Below are positions 1 to 5,853 of a stretch of DNA of 12,009 bases, piece by piece. Below the pieces are notes generated by a model. That model was not told where the DNA came from and ran no database searches. It saw only the letters and a program-made list of their open reading frames with translations. Location of the stretch: positions 1 through 12,009 of the forward strand of contig JAFACO010000471.1 of NCBI GenBank assembly GCA_023425485.1, in the 5' to 3' direction. How positions within the stretch are numbered: the stretch's first letter is position 1; the number at the start of each line of letters is the position of its first letter. The translations under genes and the position numbers were made by a program. The DNA is from Bacillota bacterium. Lineage in GTDB: Bacteria > Bacillota > Clostridia > Lachnospirales > Lachnospiraceae.

Positions 1-69
1 TTATAGCCCTATTTGCGCTTAAATATCAAGTGGCCAAATAATACTAAATTTTTTATAAAATTTTTCTTG

Positions 70-97
70 ACTTTAGGAAAAACCAGTGTGCTAAAGT
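70..97. repeat. Inverted repeat in upstream non-coding DNA
   Basis: ACTTTAG (70-76) and CTAAAGT (91-97) form a perfect 7-bp inverted repeat around a 14-nt loop. It extends to about 10 bp (TTGACTTTAG against CTAAAGTTAA) if one G-U pair is allowed. No clean T-run follows on either strand. It may be the tail of an upstream transcription unit or an upstream regulatory site. The rest of 1-140 is AT-rich, and I see no gene there. Confidence 0.35.
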
Positions 98-146
98 TAA
101 AACAAAATTTATTTTTTAACAAAAAAATATTTTAAACCTTTATTTG

Positions 147-174
147 TTGCATTTGTATAAATATTCACTATAAT
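147..174 (+). promoter_or_regulatory. Sigma-A-type promoter of the DUF1232 gene
   Basis: TTGCAT (147-152), a 16-nt spacer and a consensus TATAAT (169-174). Transcription would start near 181, giving a leader of about 50 nt before the ATG at 231. Confidence 0.65.
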
Positions 175-230
175 ATATGATGTAAAATTAATCGTCGTAT
201 AAATACATAAATGTAGAGAAGGTGCTTTTT

Positions 231-599
231 ATGGATATAAAAACGAGAGCAAAGAAATTAAAATCAGATATTCCTGCCATCTTTGTTGCTTTGAAGAGAA
301 AAGATACCCCTGTAATTGCAAAACTCTTTGCCATAGTTACAGTTGTATATGCCTTGTCCCCTATTGATTTTATACCTGATTTCATTCCCATCATTGGCAT
401 GCTTGACGATTTAATATTACTTCCATTACTAGTCATGTTAACTATTAAATTCATACCAGCAGAAGTATTAGAGCAATGTAGATTGGAATCAGAGAACTTA
501 TGGAGCAATGGGAAACCAAAACGATGGTATTATGCTTTGCCAATCGTTCTTATTTGGATAGTATTAATACTACTTATATTAAAATTATTCCTTTGGTAA
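231..599 (+). CDS. DUF1232 (YkvA-type) small membrane protein
   Basis: A 122-residue protein of the DUF1232/YkvA family, whose biochemical role is unknown. The diagnostic stretch is at residues 40-53 (YALSPIDFIPDFIP), followed by a Gly-Met-Leu-Asp-Asp turn (56-60) and a hydrophobic segment to about residue 76. A second, very hydrophobic segment at about 98-121 runs to the C-terminus and should be a membrane anchor. The first ~30 residues are basic. I chose the ATG at 231 over the in-frame GTG at 222 because the GTG lies inside the Shine-Dalgarno AGAAGG (217-222), 8 nt before the ATG. The gene has its own promoter, stands alone and converges on the MBL/PadR operon. The family assignment is firm; a role in membrane or envelope stress would be a guess. 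Confidence 0.9.
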   Translation: MDIKTRAKKLKSDIPAIFVALKRKDTPVIAKLFAIVTVVYALSPIDFIPDFIPIIGMLDDLILLPLLVMLTIKFIPAEVLEQCRLESENLWSNGKPKRWYYALPIVLIWIVLILLILKLFLW

Positions 600-610
600 A
601 TCATATTAAA

Positions 611-638
611 AAGGCAGTCCATACGAATGGGCTGCCTT
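611..638. terminator. Bidirectional intrinsic terminator
   Basis: AAGGCAGTCC (611-620) pairs with GGGCTGCCTT (629-638): 10 bp with one G-U pair and an 8-nt loop. On + the stem is followed by a T-rich CTTCTTATTC. On minus it is followed by TTTAATATG, from the A-run before the stem. It sits between two convergent genes and probably stops both. Confidence 0.75.
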
Positions 639-686
639 CTTATTCATGAAAAGTGAAACTACTTATCTTTTACTTGTCTCTTACAA

Positions 687-1403
687 TCATGTTATGTGCA
701 TATCAATTTCTTTAAAGGTGAACGGGTTACCATGCCCAGGATAAACAGTGCTTATGGATAAATTCTTTAACTTGTTGATACTAAGAGATAGTTGTTGAAA
801 ATCATCAGCGTTAGGAGCAGGACTAGGTTTATCCATATTTTCAAAGGTATCTCCAGCAATCAATTCACCGCCTTTTGTAACAATTGCGATTGATCCTTGG
901 GTATGACCAGGGACATGAATTACTTTTGCATCAATACCATATTCAGACAAGTCAAAACCATCTTCCAATAAAATATCCGGACTAAAACTCTCGAATTCAT
1001 CAAGAACTTTCTGAGTAACTTTCATAATGACTTCTTTATATTGTAAAAACATTTGCTGCAATTCAACAGAGTTATATTGGTAACTTTCCATCCATTGCTG
1101 TAACGTTGGTTCCTCTACCATTTTCCTGTCACAATCGTTCATAGCAATTTTGGTTTTAAAGTGTTTTCGCAGATATGCAGCATTACAGGAATGATCGTTA
1201 TCGCCGTGAGTTAATACAATAAGGTTAAGATTATTATCTGTACATCCAGCAGCTTTAAGTTCTTTAAGCAAAGGTTCTCGCCTGTTCGTAAATTGCTGAT
1301 CCATTACGAGATGACCACCTGTATCAAACAGAATAAAACCATTTTCATTCTTGCTAAGATAGCAATTTACACCATTTAAATCAATTCGAATAAGTTCTGA
1401 CAT
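687..1403 (-). CDS. MBL-fold metallo-hydrolase
   Basis: A 238-residue metallo-beta-lactamase-fold hydrolase, full length for a single-domain member. Visible metal-site motifs are HGDNDH (66-71, the HxDxDH variant of HxHxDH, common in this superfamily), the GHT at 166-168 (in HVPGHTQGS), GDTF (184-187) and a final PGHG (222-225). An early Asp-Thr-Gly-Gly (27-30) also fits the fold. There is no signal peptide, so it is cytoplasmic. The substrate cannot be told from sequence; glyoxalase II-like or lactonase-like activities are common in the superfamily. It is the second gene of an operon, 13 bp after the PadR gene, with Shine-Dalgarno GGGAGG directly behind the PadR stop codon. The pairing suggests that the PadR protein controls this enzyme, perhaps in response to its substrate or a related toxic compound (inference). 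Confidence 0.88.
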   Translation of the reverse strand: MSELIRIDLNGVNCYLSKNENGFILFDTGGHLVMDQQFTNRREPLLKELKAAGCTDNNLNLIVLTHGDNDHSCNAAYLRKHFKTKIAMNDCDRKMVEEPTLQQWMESYQYNSVELQQMFLQYKEVIMKVTQKVLDEFESFSPDILLEDGFDLSEYGIDAKVIHVPGHTQGSIAIVTKGGELIAGDTFENMDKPSPAPNADDFQQLSLSINKLKNLSISTVYPGHGNPFTFKEIDMHIT

Positions 1404-1416
1404 TCTGTTTCCTCCC

Positions 1417-1950
1417 TTAAATCAGCTCTGATAATGGCATACCTTTCCTGATATGCTGACACCACCGTATGGATTCCTGTGTAATGCAAATTCCATAATA
1501 GAGAGTAGATAGTTTATAATAGTACTGATCTTTATTCTCCATTTTATCAAACTCTCTTTTCAATTCTTTTAACTTCTTCAAATAATTAGTGTTGTTAATT
1601 TCATGTTCCAATAGTTGTCGGTCACGAAGATCTGCAGGCAATTGATCAAAGAAGTATACCTTGGCTAAATGAGTATTGGTTCCGTCAAGTACATTCATAG
1701 GTGACACCAGCCAATCCAAAAAAACTTTTTTACCATCCTCTGTTAATTGGTAATAATTCTTTTGTCGGTCTCCCTTAGGTTTTTCATACATATTTAGATA
1801 GCCTTGTGCTGTCAGCTTTTTCAAAGCTGGATATAAACTACCGTAACTTGCCTTATAAAAAACTCCTATTCCGTTTTCAATGCATTTCTTTACGTCATAG
1901 CCCGTTAATTCCTTATTCAGAACCATGCCAAGAATAATATAGTCTAACAT
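1417..1950 (-). CDS. PadR-family transcriptional regulator
   Basis: A 177-residue PadR-type repressor. The N-terminal winged helix-turn-helix (about 1-85) shows the family pattern: ILGMVLNKELTGYDV, then the YGSLYPALKKL recognition region, then a wing with YYQLTEDGKK. The C-terminal part (about 90-177) is the helical dimerisation domain found in the Vir_AT_4/PadR C-terminal family, ending with the helix containing ESIRWCQHI. The start ATG has AAGGAG 8 nt upstream. It is the first gene of the operon with the MBL hydrolase, and the promoter in front carries inverted repeats where a PadR dimer could bind, so autoregulation is likely. The ligand is unknown. Confidence 0.93.
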   Translation of the reverse strand: MLDYIILGMVLNKELTGYDVKKCIENGIGVFYKASYGSLYPALKKLTAQGYLNMYEKPKGDRQKNYYQLTEDGKKVFLDWLVSPMNVLDGTNTHLAKVYFFDQLPADLRDRQLLEHEINNTNYLKKLKELKREFDKMENKDQYYYKLSTLYYGICITQESIRWCQHIRKGMPLSELI

Positions 1951-1964
1951 ACTATCACTCCTTA

Positions 1965-1994
1965 TGTATCGTTTAGATATATTGTATCAATACA
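1965..1994. promoter_or_regulatory. Putative PadR operator (two inverted repeats)
   Basis: TGTATCAATACA (1983-1994) is a perfect inverted repeat (TGTAT-2-ATACA) that covers the -10 box and the end of the spacer. A second, imperfect copy, TGTATC-N5-GATATA (1965-1981), lies over the predicted transcription start. The TGTATC half-site is repeated 18 bp apart. Position and symmetry fit repression by the dimeric PadR protein encoded just downstream. Binding is inferred. Confidence 0.6.
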
Positions 1995-2009
1995 TATGAG
2001 CTATGTCAA
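1981..2009 (-). promoter_or_regulatory. Promoter of the padR-MBL operon
   Basis: On the minus strand, TTGACA (2004-2009), an exact 17-nt spacer and TACAAT (1981-1986). The -35 is a perfect match and the -10 is one base off consensus. Transcription should start near 1974, about 25 nt before the PadR ATG. Confidence 0.8.
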
Positions 2010-2073
2010 TGCTTTTTATAAACATAACTTGCTGGAGCACTGGATACTTTATTATCTTGCTATGAATGGAAAA

Positions 2074-2113
2074 AGAGGATTTCTCAAGCCAAATTAGACC
2101 TGTGAAATCCTCT
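2074..2113 (-). terminator. Terminator of the NifU-like/GGGtGRT operon
   Basis: AGAGGATTTC (2074-2083) and GAAATCCTCT (2104-2113) form a perfect 10-bp stem with a 20-nt loop. On the minus strand it is followed by TTTTCC. It lies 32 bp beyond the GGGtGRT stop codon. Confidence 0.7.
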
Positions 2114-2145
2114 CTATGGAAATTTAAATTGAATTTTGTCGTTGC

Positions 2146-3156
2146 TTAGAACTTACCTGCTTCTGATGCCTCCTGAATGGCAACTGCAACCGCTACAGTC
2201 ATACCAACCATAGGATTGTTACCTGCGCCGATAAGACCCATCATTTCAACGTGAGCTGGAACGGAAGAAGAACCTGCAAACTGTGCATCGGAGTGCATTC
2301 TACCCATAGTATCTGTCATACCATAGGAAGATGGACCTGCTCCCATGTTATCAGGATGAAGTGTTCTACCTGTACCACCACCGGAAGCAACGGAGAAGTA
2401 TTTCTTGCCCTGATCAACGCATTCTTTCTTGTAGGTACCTGCTACTGGATGCTGGAATCTGGTAGGGTTAGTGGAGTTACCTGTAATGGAAACGTCAACA
2501 CCTTCCTTGTGCATGATTGCAACGCCTTCTGTAACATCATTAGCACCATAACAATTAACTGCTGCTCTAAGGCCAGTGGAGTATGCTTTACGGGATACTT
2601 CCTTAACCTCACCTGTATAATAATCCATCTGTGTTTCAACATGAGTAAAGCCGTTGATACGGGAGATGATTTGTGCTGCATCTTTTCCAAGACCATTTAA
2701 GATTACTCTTAAAGGTTTTTGTCTAACCTTGTTTGCAGACTGTGCAATACCGATTGCACCTTCTGCAGCTGCAAAGGACTCATGTCCTGCTAAGAAACAG
2801 AAACATTCAGTAGTCTCTTCTAATAACATTTTACCAAGATTACCATGACCTAAACCAACTTTTCTCTGATCAGCAACAGATCCTGGAATACAGAAAGACT
2901 GTAAACCTTCACCAATTGCTGCAGCTGCATCAGCAGCTTTTCTAGCGTCTTTTTTAATTGCAATTGCAGCACCTACTATGTATGCCCAAGATGCATTCTC
3001 AAAGCAAATAGGTTGAATTCCCTTTACCATATTATAAACATCAAGTCCTGCATCCTTGGTGATCTGCTCAGCCTCTTCAATGGAAGCAATGCCGTAGCTG
3101 TTTAATGCAGCATTGATTTGATTTATTCTTCTATCATATGATTCAAATAAAGCCAT
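2146..3156 (-). CDS. GGGtGRT-family protein
   Basis: A 336-residue protein of the family named after its GGGtGRT motif, visible here at residues 259-265 (GGGTGRT), followed by a conserved LHPDNMGAGPSSYG-type stretch and a Gly/Met-rich C-terminus (GLIGAGNNPMVGMTVAVAVA). Cys residues at 51, 89, 118 and 120, with more later, could take part in metal or Fe-S binding, but I see no classical cluster motif. There is no signal peptide and no convincing membrane segment. The length is as expected for the family. The ATG has AAGGAGG about 8 nt upstream. It starts 18 bp after the NifU-like gene, so the two are co-transcribed; the pairing suggests a role with an Fe-S or other metallocofactor (inference). 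No enzymatic function is known to me. Confidence 0.9.
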   Translation of the reverse strand: MALFESYDRRINQINAALNSYGIASIEEAEQITKDAGLDVYNMVKGIQPICFENASWAYIVGAAIAIKKDARKAADAAAAIGEGLQSFCIPGSVADQRKVGLGHGNLGKMLLEETTECFCFLAGHESFAAAEGAIGIAQSANKVRQKPLRVILNGLGKDAAQIISRINGFTHVETQMDYYTGEVKEVSRKAYSTGLRAAVNCYGANDVTEGVAIMHKEGVDVSITGNSTNPTRFQHPVAGTYKKECVDQGKKYFSVASGGGTGRTLHPDNMGAGPSSYGMTDTMGRMHSDAQFAGSSSVPAHVEMMGLIGAGNNPMVGMTVAVAVAIQEASEAGKF

Positions 3157-3174
3157 TGTATGTATCCTCCTTCA

Positions 3175-3867
3175 CTATTCGTGTCTAGGGTCGATGATTT
3201 TAACTGCATCAGCCACACGACCATATTGGCCTTTTGACTTCTCGTATGCTGTATTGGCATCATCACCTTTTTTGATGAAGTCCATCATCTTACCGAAGTT
3301 AACGAATTGGTAACCGATAATCTCACTGTTATCATCAAGCGCAAGACCAGTTACATAACCGTCTGTCATCTCAAGATAACGAGGACCTTTTTCAAGTGTT
3401 CCATACATGGTACCAACCATGCTACGAAGCCCCTTACCTAAATCCTCAAGACCTGCACCGATTGGAAGCCCGTCCTCTGAGAAAGCACTCTGTGTTCTAC
3501 CATAAGCAATCTGTAAGAATAATTCTCTCATAGCCACATTGATAGCATCACATACTAAGTCAGTATTTAATGCCTCTAAAATTGTAAGTCCAGGAAGAAT
3601 TTCAGATGCCATAGCTGCAGAATGAGTCATGCCAGAACATCCTACTGTCTCAACTAACGCTTCTTGAATAATACCATCCTTAACGTTGAGAGTTAATTTA
3701 CAAGTACCTTGCTGTGGTGCACACCAGCCCACGCCATGAGTTAAACCGGAGATATCTTTAATTTCCTTAGCTTGTACCCATCTTGCTTCTTGAGGGATTG
3801 GTGCTGCTCCATGATGAACACCCTGAGTAACCGGACACATCAATTGAACTTCATGTGAATAAGTCAT
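3175..3867 (-). CDS. NifU/IscU-like iron-sulfur scaffold protein
   Basis: A 230-residue protein resembling the NifU N-terminal/IscU scaffold fold. Three conserved-type cysteines lie in the expected order: Cys49 (in WCAPQQGTC, with Cys56 nearby), Cys77 (VGCSGMTHSAAMASEI, matching the IscU GCG..S.A.AS.L block) and Cys106 (LVCDAIN). These would hold a transient Fe-S cluster. It is longer than IscU (about 125 residues): a C-terminal part (about 125-230) of unknown function is added. The start is the ATG at 3867, with AAGGAG 8 nt upstream; an in-frame TTG at 3885 would lie before the Shine-Dalgarno. It is the first gene of the operon with the GGGtGRT gene. No cysteine desulfurase is encoded nearby, so sulfur would have to come from elsewhere. 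It is not certain that it serves general Fe-S assembly rather than a dedicated partner. Confidence 0.85.
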   Translation of the reverse strand: MTYSHEVQLMCPVTQGVHHGAAPIPQEARWVQAKEIKDISGLTHGVGWCAPQQGTCKLTLNVKDGIIQEALVETVGCSGMTHSAAMASEILPGLTILEALNTDLVCDAINVAMRELFLQIAYGRTQSAFSEDGLPIGAGLEDLGKGLRSMVGTMYGTLEKGPRYLEMTDGYVTGLALDDNSEIIGYQFVNFGKMMDFIKKGDDANTAYEKSKGQYGRVADAVKIIDPRHE

Positions 3868-3927
3868 GTTTGAAACTCCTTTCAATATCTACATAGTATC
3901 GCATGTCTTTTCTTGTTAAGAAAATAA

Positions 3928-4014
3928 CAGCAAACAACGCAGCTCACCTGTCCATTCTGCCATACAGGGGTATAGCACAATAGTTCGCTGCATATTGCGG
4001 GAGACTATTCTCCC
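3928..4014 (-). ncRNA. Candidate structured 5' leader of the NifU-like operon
   Basis: In transcript sense the leader can form a hairpin GGGAGA-ATAG-TCTCCC (4014-3999). An 8-bp closing helix can form between CAGCGAAC (3990-3983) and GTTTGCTG (3935-3928), with one G-U pair. Inside it is an 8-bp hairpin TGCTATAC-CCCT-GTATGGCA (3977-3958, one G-U pair). Competing pairings exist: GCAGC with GCTGC, CCTGT with ACAGG, and CAATA with TATTG. This is much more pairing than the AT-rich DNA around it offers. I cannot match it to a known riboswitch class; a regulatory role is inferred from its position about 60 nt before the scaffold gene. Confidence 0.4.
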
Positions 4015-4039
4015 TTATATGACTTTATTGTACAATCAA

Positions 4040-4069
4040 ACAATAAAATCTACACCCATGGATTGACAA
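4040..4069 (-). promoter_or_regulatory. Possible promoter of the NifU-like/GGGtGRT operon
   Basis: Minus-strand TTGTCA (4064-4069), an 18-nt spacer and TATTGT (4040-4045). A rival is TTGTTT (4038-4043) with TATAAG (4014-4019), also 18 nt apart. Neither is strong. The first would give a leader of about 165 nt including the whole predicted structure. The remaining DNA up to 4222 is AT-rich, with no gene visible. Confidence 0.35.
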
Positions 4070-4222
4070 ACATAACATTTCAATCCACGTTGCATACCTA
4101 ACATATTTTCGCATAAAATATTTGATAAGTCCATAGTAAATTTATATTTTTATGTTAAACTTACTGATCAATTTTTATAAACTAAGAGAACAGGTATATT
4201 ACCATTAAACAACAAATTTCTT

Positions 4223-4753
4223 TTATACATTCTGAAATGTCTCCATAATCCCATTAGCTATAGCATAAGCAATATCATTGAGCCTGGTATCATATAGTTC
4301 ATTATCTGCATCTGAGTTCATATAACCAACAATAATTTCAACGGCTGGTATATTCACATTTTGCTGAAGATAGATATCACGAGGACTTACGCCAAAATTG
4401 CGAAACCCTACTAGTGCTAAATTGCGCAATATATTTTCACCAGCCATTACATTCACTCCATCATTTCTTGATACCAGTGCTCTTGCTCCACTTATAGTAT
4501 TCTCAAAAGGACTTGAACCACGATGAATATTTACCAGCAAATCTCCACCTTGCTCATTTGCAGCAACCGCCCTGTCTACCGGAGAAATAAAGGAATCATC
4601 CGTCCGAGTATAAAACACATCATATCCATTTGATTCCAAAATATTACCAACTGCAAATGCCAAATTAAGATTATCATTTTTTTCTTTTCGGTCGTTATAT
4701 ATAATTCCCGGGTCACTGCCTCCGTGTCCTGCATTAAGTATAATTTTAGGCAT
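4223..4753 (-). CDS. N-acetylmuramoyl-L-alanine amidase (Amidase_3), no signal peptide
   Basis: A 176-residue zinc amidase that is just the Amidase_3 catalytic domain, cleaving the bond between MurNAc and the peptide stem of peptidoglycan. Expected zinc and catalytic residues are present: His10 (NAGHGGSDPG), Glu24 (KEKNDNLNLA), His77 (VNIHRGSS) and Glu139 (PAVEIIVGYMNS). The TRTDD and DRAVAAN blocks of the family are also seen. The start is the ATG at 4753, with GGAGG 8 nt upstream; the in-frame GTG at 4768 overlaps this Shine-Dalgarno. No signal peptide, transmembrane segment or cell-wall-binding domain is present, so it either acts in the cytoplasm or leaves the cell by another route (a prophage-type endolysin would use a holin, but no phage genes are near). 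The gene is monocistronic with its own promoter. Confidence 0.9.
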   Translation of the reverse strand: MPKIILNAGHGGSDPGIIYNDRKEKNDNLNLAFAVGNILESNGYDVFYTRTDDSFISPVDRAVAANEQGGDLLVNIHRGSSPFENTISGARALVSRNDGVNVMAGENILRNLALVGFRNFGVSPRDIYLQQNVNIPAVEIIVGYMNSDADNELYDTRLNDIAYAIANGIMETFQNV

Positions 4754-4792
4754 ATACAATTCCTCCACTTAGAATTTGCAAACAATTTTAAT

Positions 4793-4834
4793 TACCTATG
4801 TAATAATATTATTTTCTATAGGTAGTTATTACAA
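4793..4834 (-). promoter_or_regulatory. Promoter of the amidase gene with bracketing inverted repeat
   Basis: Minus-strand TTGTAA (4829-4834), a 17-nt spacer and TAATAT (4806-4811). A perfect 7-bp inverted repeat, TACCTAT (4793-4799) and ATAGGTA (4818-4824), flanks the -10, and a 12-bp palindrome AATAATATTATT (4802-4813) sits in the centre. The layout looks like an operator, but no cognate regulator is identified. Confidence 0.5.
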
Positions 4835-4875
4835 AAACATCTTATGATGTGTGGAATGGACAATCTTTCTCATAA

Positions 4876-4912
4876 AAAAGAGATAACAGGATTAACTCCT
4901 ATCACCTCTTTT
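4876..4912 (-). terminator. Strong intrinsic terminator of the acyltransferase gene
   Basis: In the minus-strand RNA, a continuous 16-bp stem (4912-4897 with 4891-4876, three G-U pairs) closes a 5-nt loop GTTAA and is followed by a run of six U (from A4874-A4879). It lies just beyond the stop codon at 4920. Confidence 0.9.
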
Positions 4913-4919
4913 ATTACAT

Positions 4920-5588
4920 TTAATGCTTCGAAACAACTTCACCAGCTTTTTTATATATACTTGCTTCAGGAACAAAACCTCTTACCATGGATAACGGATA
5001 GATGTTTGCATTTCTGCCAACTACAGTTCCTGGATTTAATACACTATTACAACCGACCTCTACATTATCTCCAAGAATCGCTCCGAATTTCTTAAGCCCG
5101 GTCTCATGTTTATGCTCTTCTGATTGAACAGTTACTTTGGTTTTATCTGATTTTACATTGGAGGTTATTGCTCCTGCCCCCATATGAGCTTTATAACCTA
5201 AAATAGAATCTCCCACATAATTATAATGAGGTACCTGAACCTTATTGAATAGAATAACATTTTTAAGTTCTGTGGAATTACCTACAACAGCACCTTCACC
5301 AACTATAGCATTGCCTCTAATATAGGCACAGTGTCTAATCTCCGCATCTTTACCGATAATTGCCGGTCCGCTGATAAACGCTGTTGGTGCTATCTTCGCA
5401 CTCTTCGAGATCCATACATTATCCTCACGTTTATCATATTCTTCCGGTAATAAGTTCTCACCTATCTTATGTATTCCATCTCCAATCTTACTTAGCACTT
5501 CCCAAGGATATGTCGTTCCTTCAAAAAGTTCAGCAGCGATTGTTTCGTTTAAATTAAGCAGAAAAGCATTTGTAAGTTTTTCCGACAT
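4920..5588 (-). CDS. GlmU C-terminal-like left-handed beta-helix acyltransferase
   Basis: A 222-residue hexapeptide-repeat protein. Residues 1-55 are a helical lead-in; imperfect [LIV]-G-x4 type repeats run from about 58 to 210 (for example ISGPAIIGKDAEI, VGEGAVVGNSTEL, ILGDNVEVGCNSVL). The stretch VPHYNYVGDSILGYKAHMGAGAITSN (119-144) closely follows the acetyltransferase core of GlmU (PH.TY.GD..IG...NIGAG.IT.N); His121 matches the GlmU catalytic His. The nucleotidyltransferase half of GlmU is absent. Such proteins are often named UDP-N-acetylglucosamine pyrophosphorylase, which the missing domain does not support. The start is the ATG at 5588 (GGAGG 9 nt upstream); the in-frame GTG at 5621 is next to the -10 box and cannot be in the message. 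It lies beside glmS on the same strand, which hints at amino-sugar acetylation, but it has its own promoter. Confidence 0.85.
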   Translation of the reverse strand: MSEKLTNAFLLNLNETIAAELFEGTTYPWEVLSKIGDGIHKIGENLLPEEYDKREDNVWISKSAKIAPTAFISGPAIIGKDAEIRHCAYIRGNAIVGEGAVVGNSTELKNVILFNKVQVPHYNYVGDSILGYKAHMGAGAITSNVKSDKTKVTVQSEEHKHETGLKKFGAILGDNVEVGCNSVLNPGTVVGRNANIYPLSMVRGFVPEASIYKKAGEVVSKH

Positions 5589-5621
5589 ATTATTTGTCCT
5601 CCGATTGATTGTTATATCCAC

Positions 5622-5650
5622 ATTATAGCAAACCGCCTAGTGTCTTTCAA
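5622..5650 (-). promoter_or_regulatory. Promoter of the acyltransferase gene
   Basis: Minus-strand TTGAAA (5645-5650), a 17-nt spacer and a consensus TATAAT (5622-5627). Transcription would start near 5615, about 27 nt before the ATG at 5588. This shows that the gene is expressed apart from glmS. Confidence 0.85.
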
Positions 5651-5757
5651 TGTGATTTCGTTTCACTATGCCTTTACATATGCTTCATTTTATTGTCCTT
5701 ATGTATGTACCAGAGCGTTATACGGATTTATATATGCAACGAATAACCTTTTTGTGA

Positions 5758-5798
5758 AATAAGCTTGTTTATAGCAGGATACTATAAACAAGCTTATT
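5758..5798. terminator. 17-bp perfect stem-loop downstream of glmS
   Basis: Positions 5758-5774 and 5782-5798 are perfect reverse complements (17 bp, including an AAGCTT) around a 7-nt loop. It lies 56 bp past the glmS stop codon and is the best candidate for the end of the glmS transcript. The minus-strand tail is only TTTCAC-like, without a real U-run, so it may serve as a 3' stabiliser or a processing point instead. Confidence 0.55.
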
Positions 5799-5853
5799 AA
5801 ATTAATCTTTAAATCATATTAATATAACGTAGATTCAACTTAGTTTAAGACTC

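Noticed and set aside
188..508. 106-codon open frame on minus opposite the DUF1232 gene
   Set aside because: It overlaps the DUF1232 gene completely and has no Shine-Dalgarno or domain.
2251..2700. 149-codon open frame on + opposite the GGGtGRT gene
   Set aside because: It is Cys/Thr-rich, as expected for the reverse of Gly/Ala-rich codons, with no promoter or domain; the minus-strand gene is certain.
3908..3924. TTTTCTT/AAGAAAA hairpin in the NifU-like leader as a terminator
   Set aside because: All but one of the pairs are A-U and no U-run follows it on the minus strand.
3928..3990. NiCo (czcD) riboswitch in the NifU-like leader
   Set aside because: A GGACAG..GAGCTGC string looked similar at first, but the four-helix arrangement and the conserved internal loops of that class do not line up.
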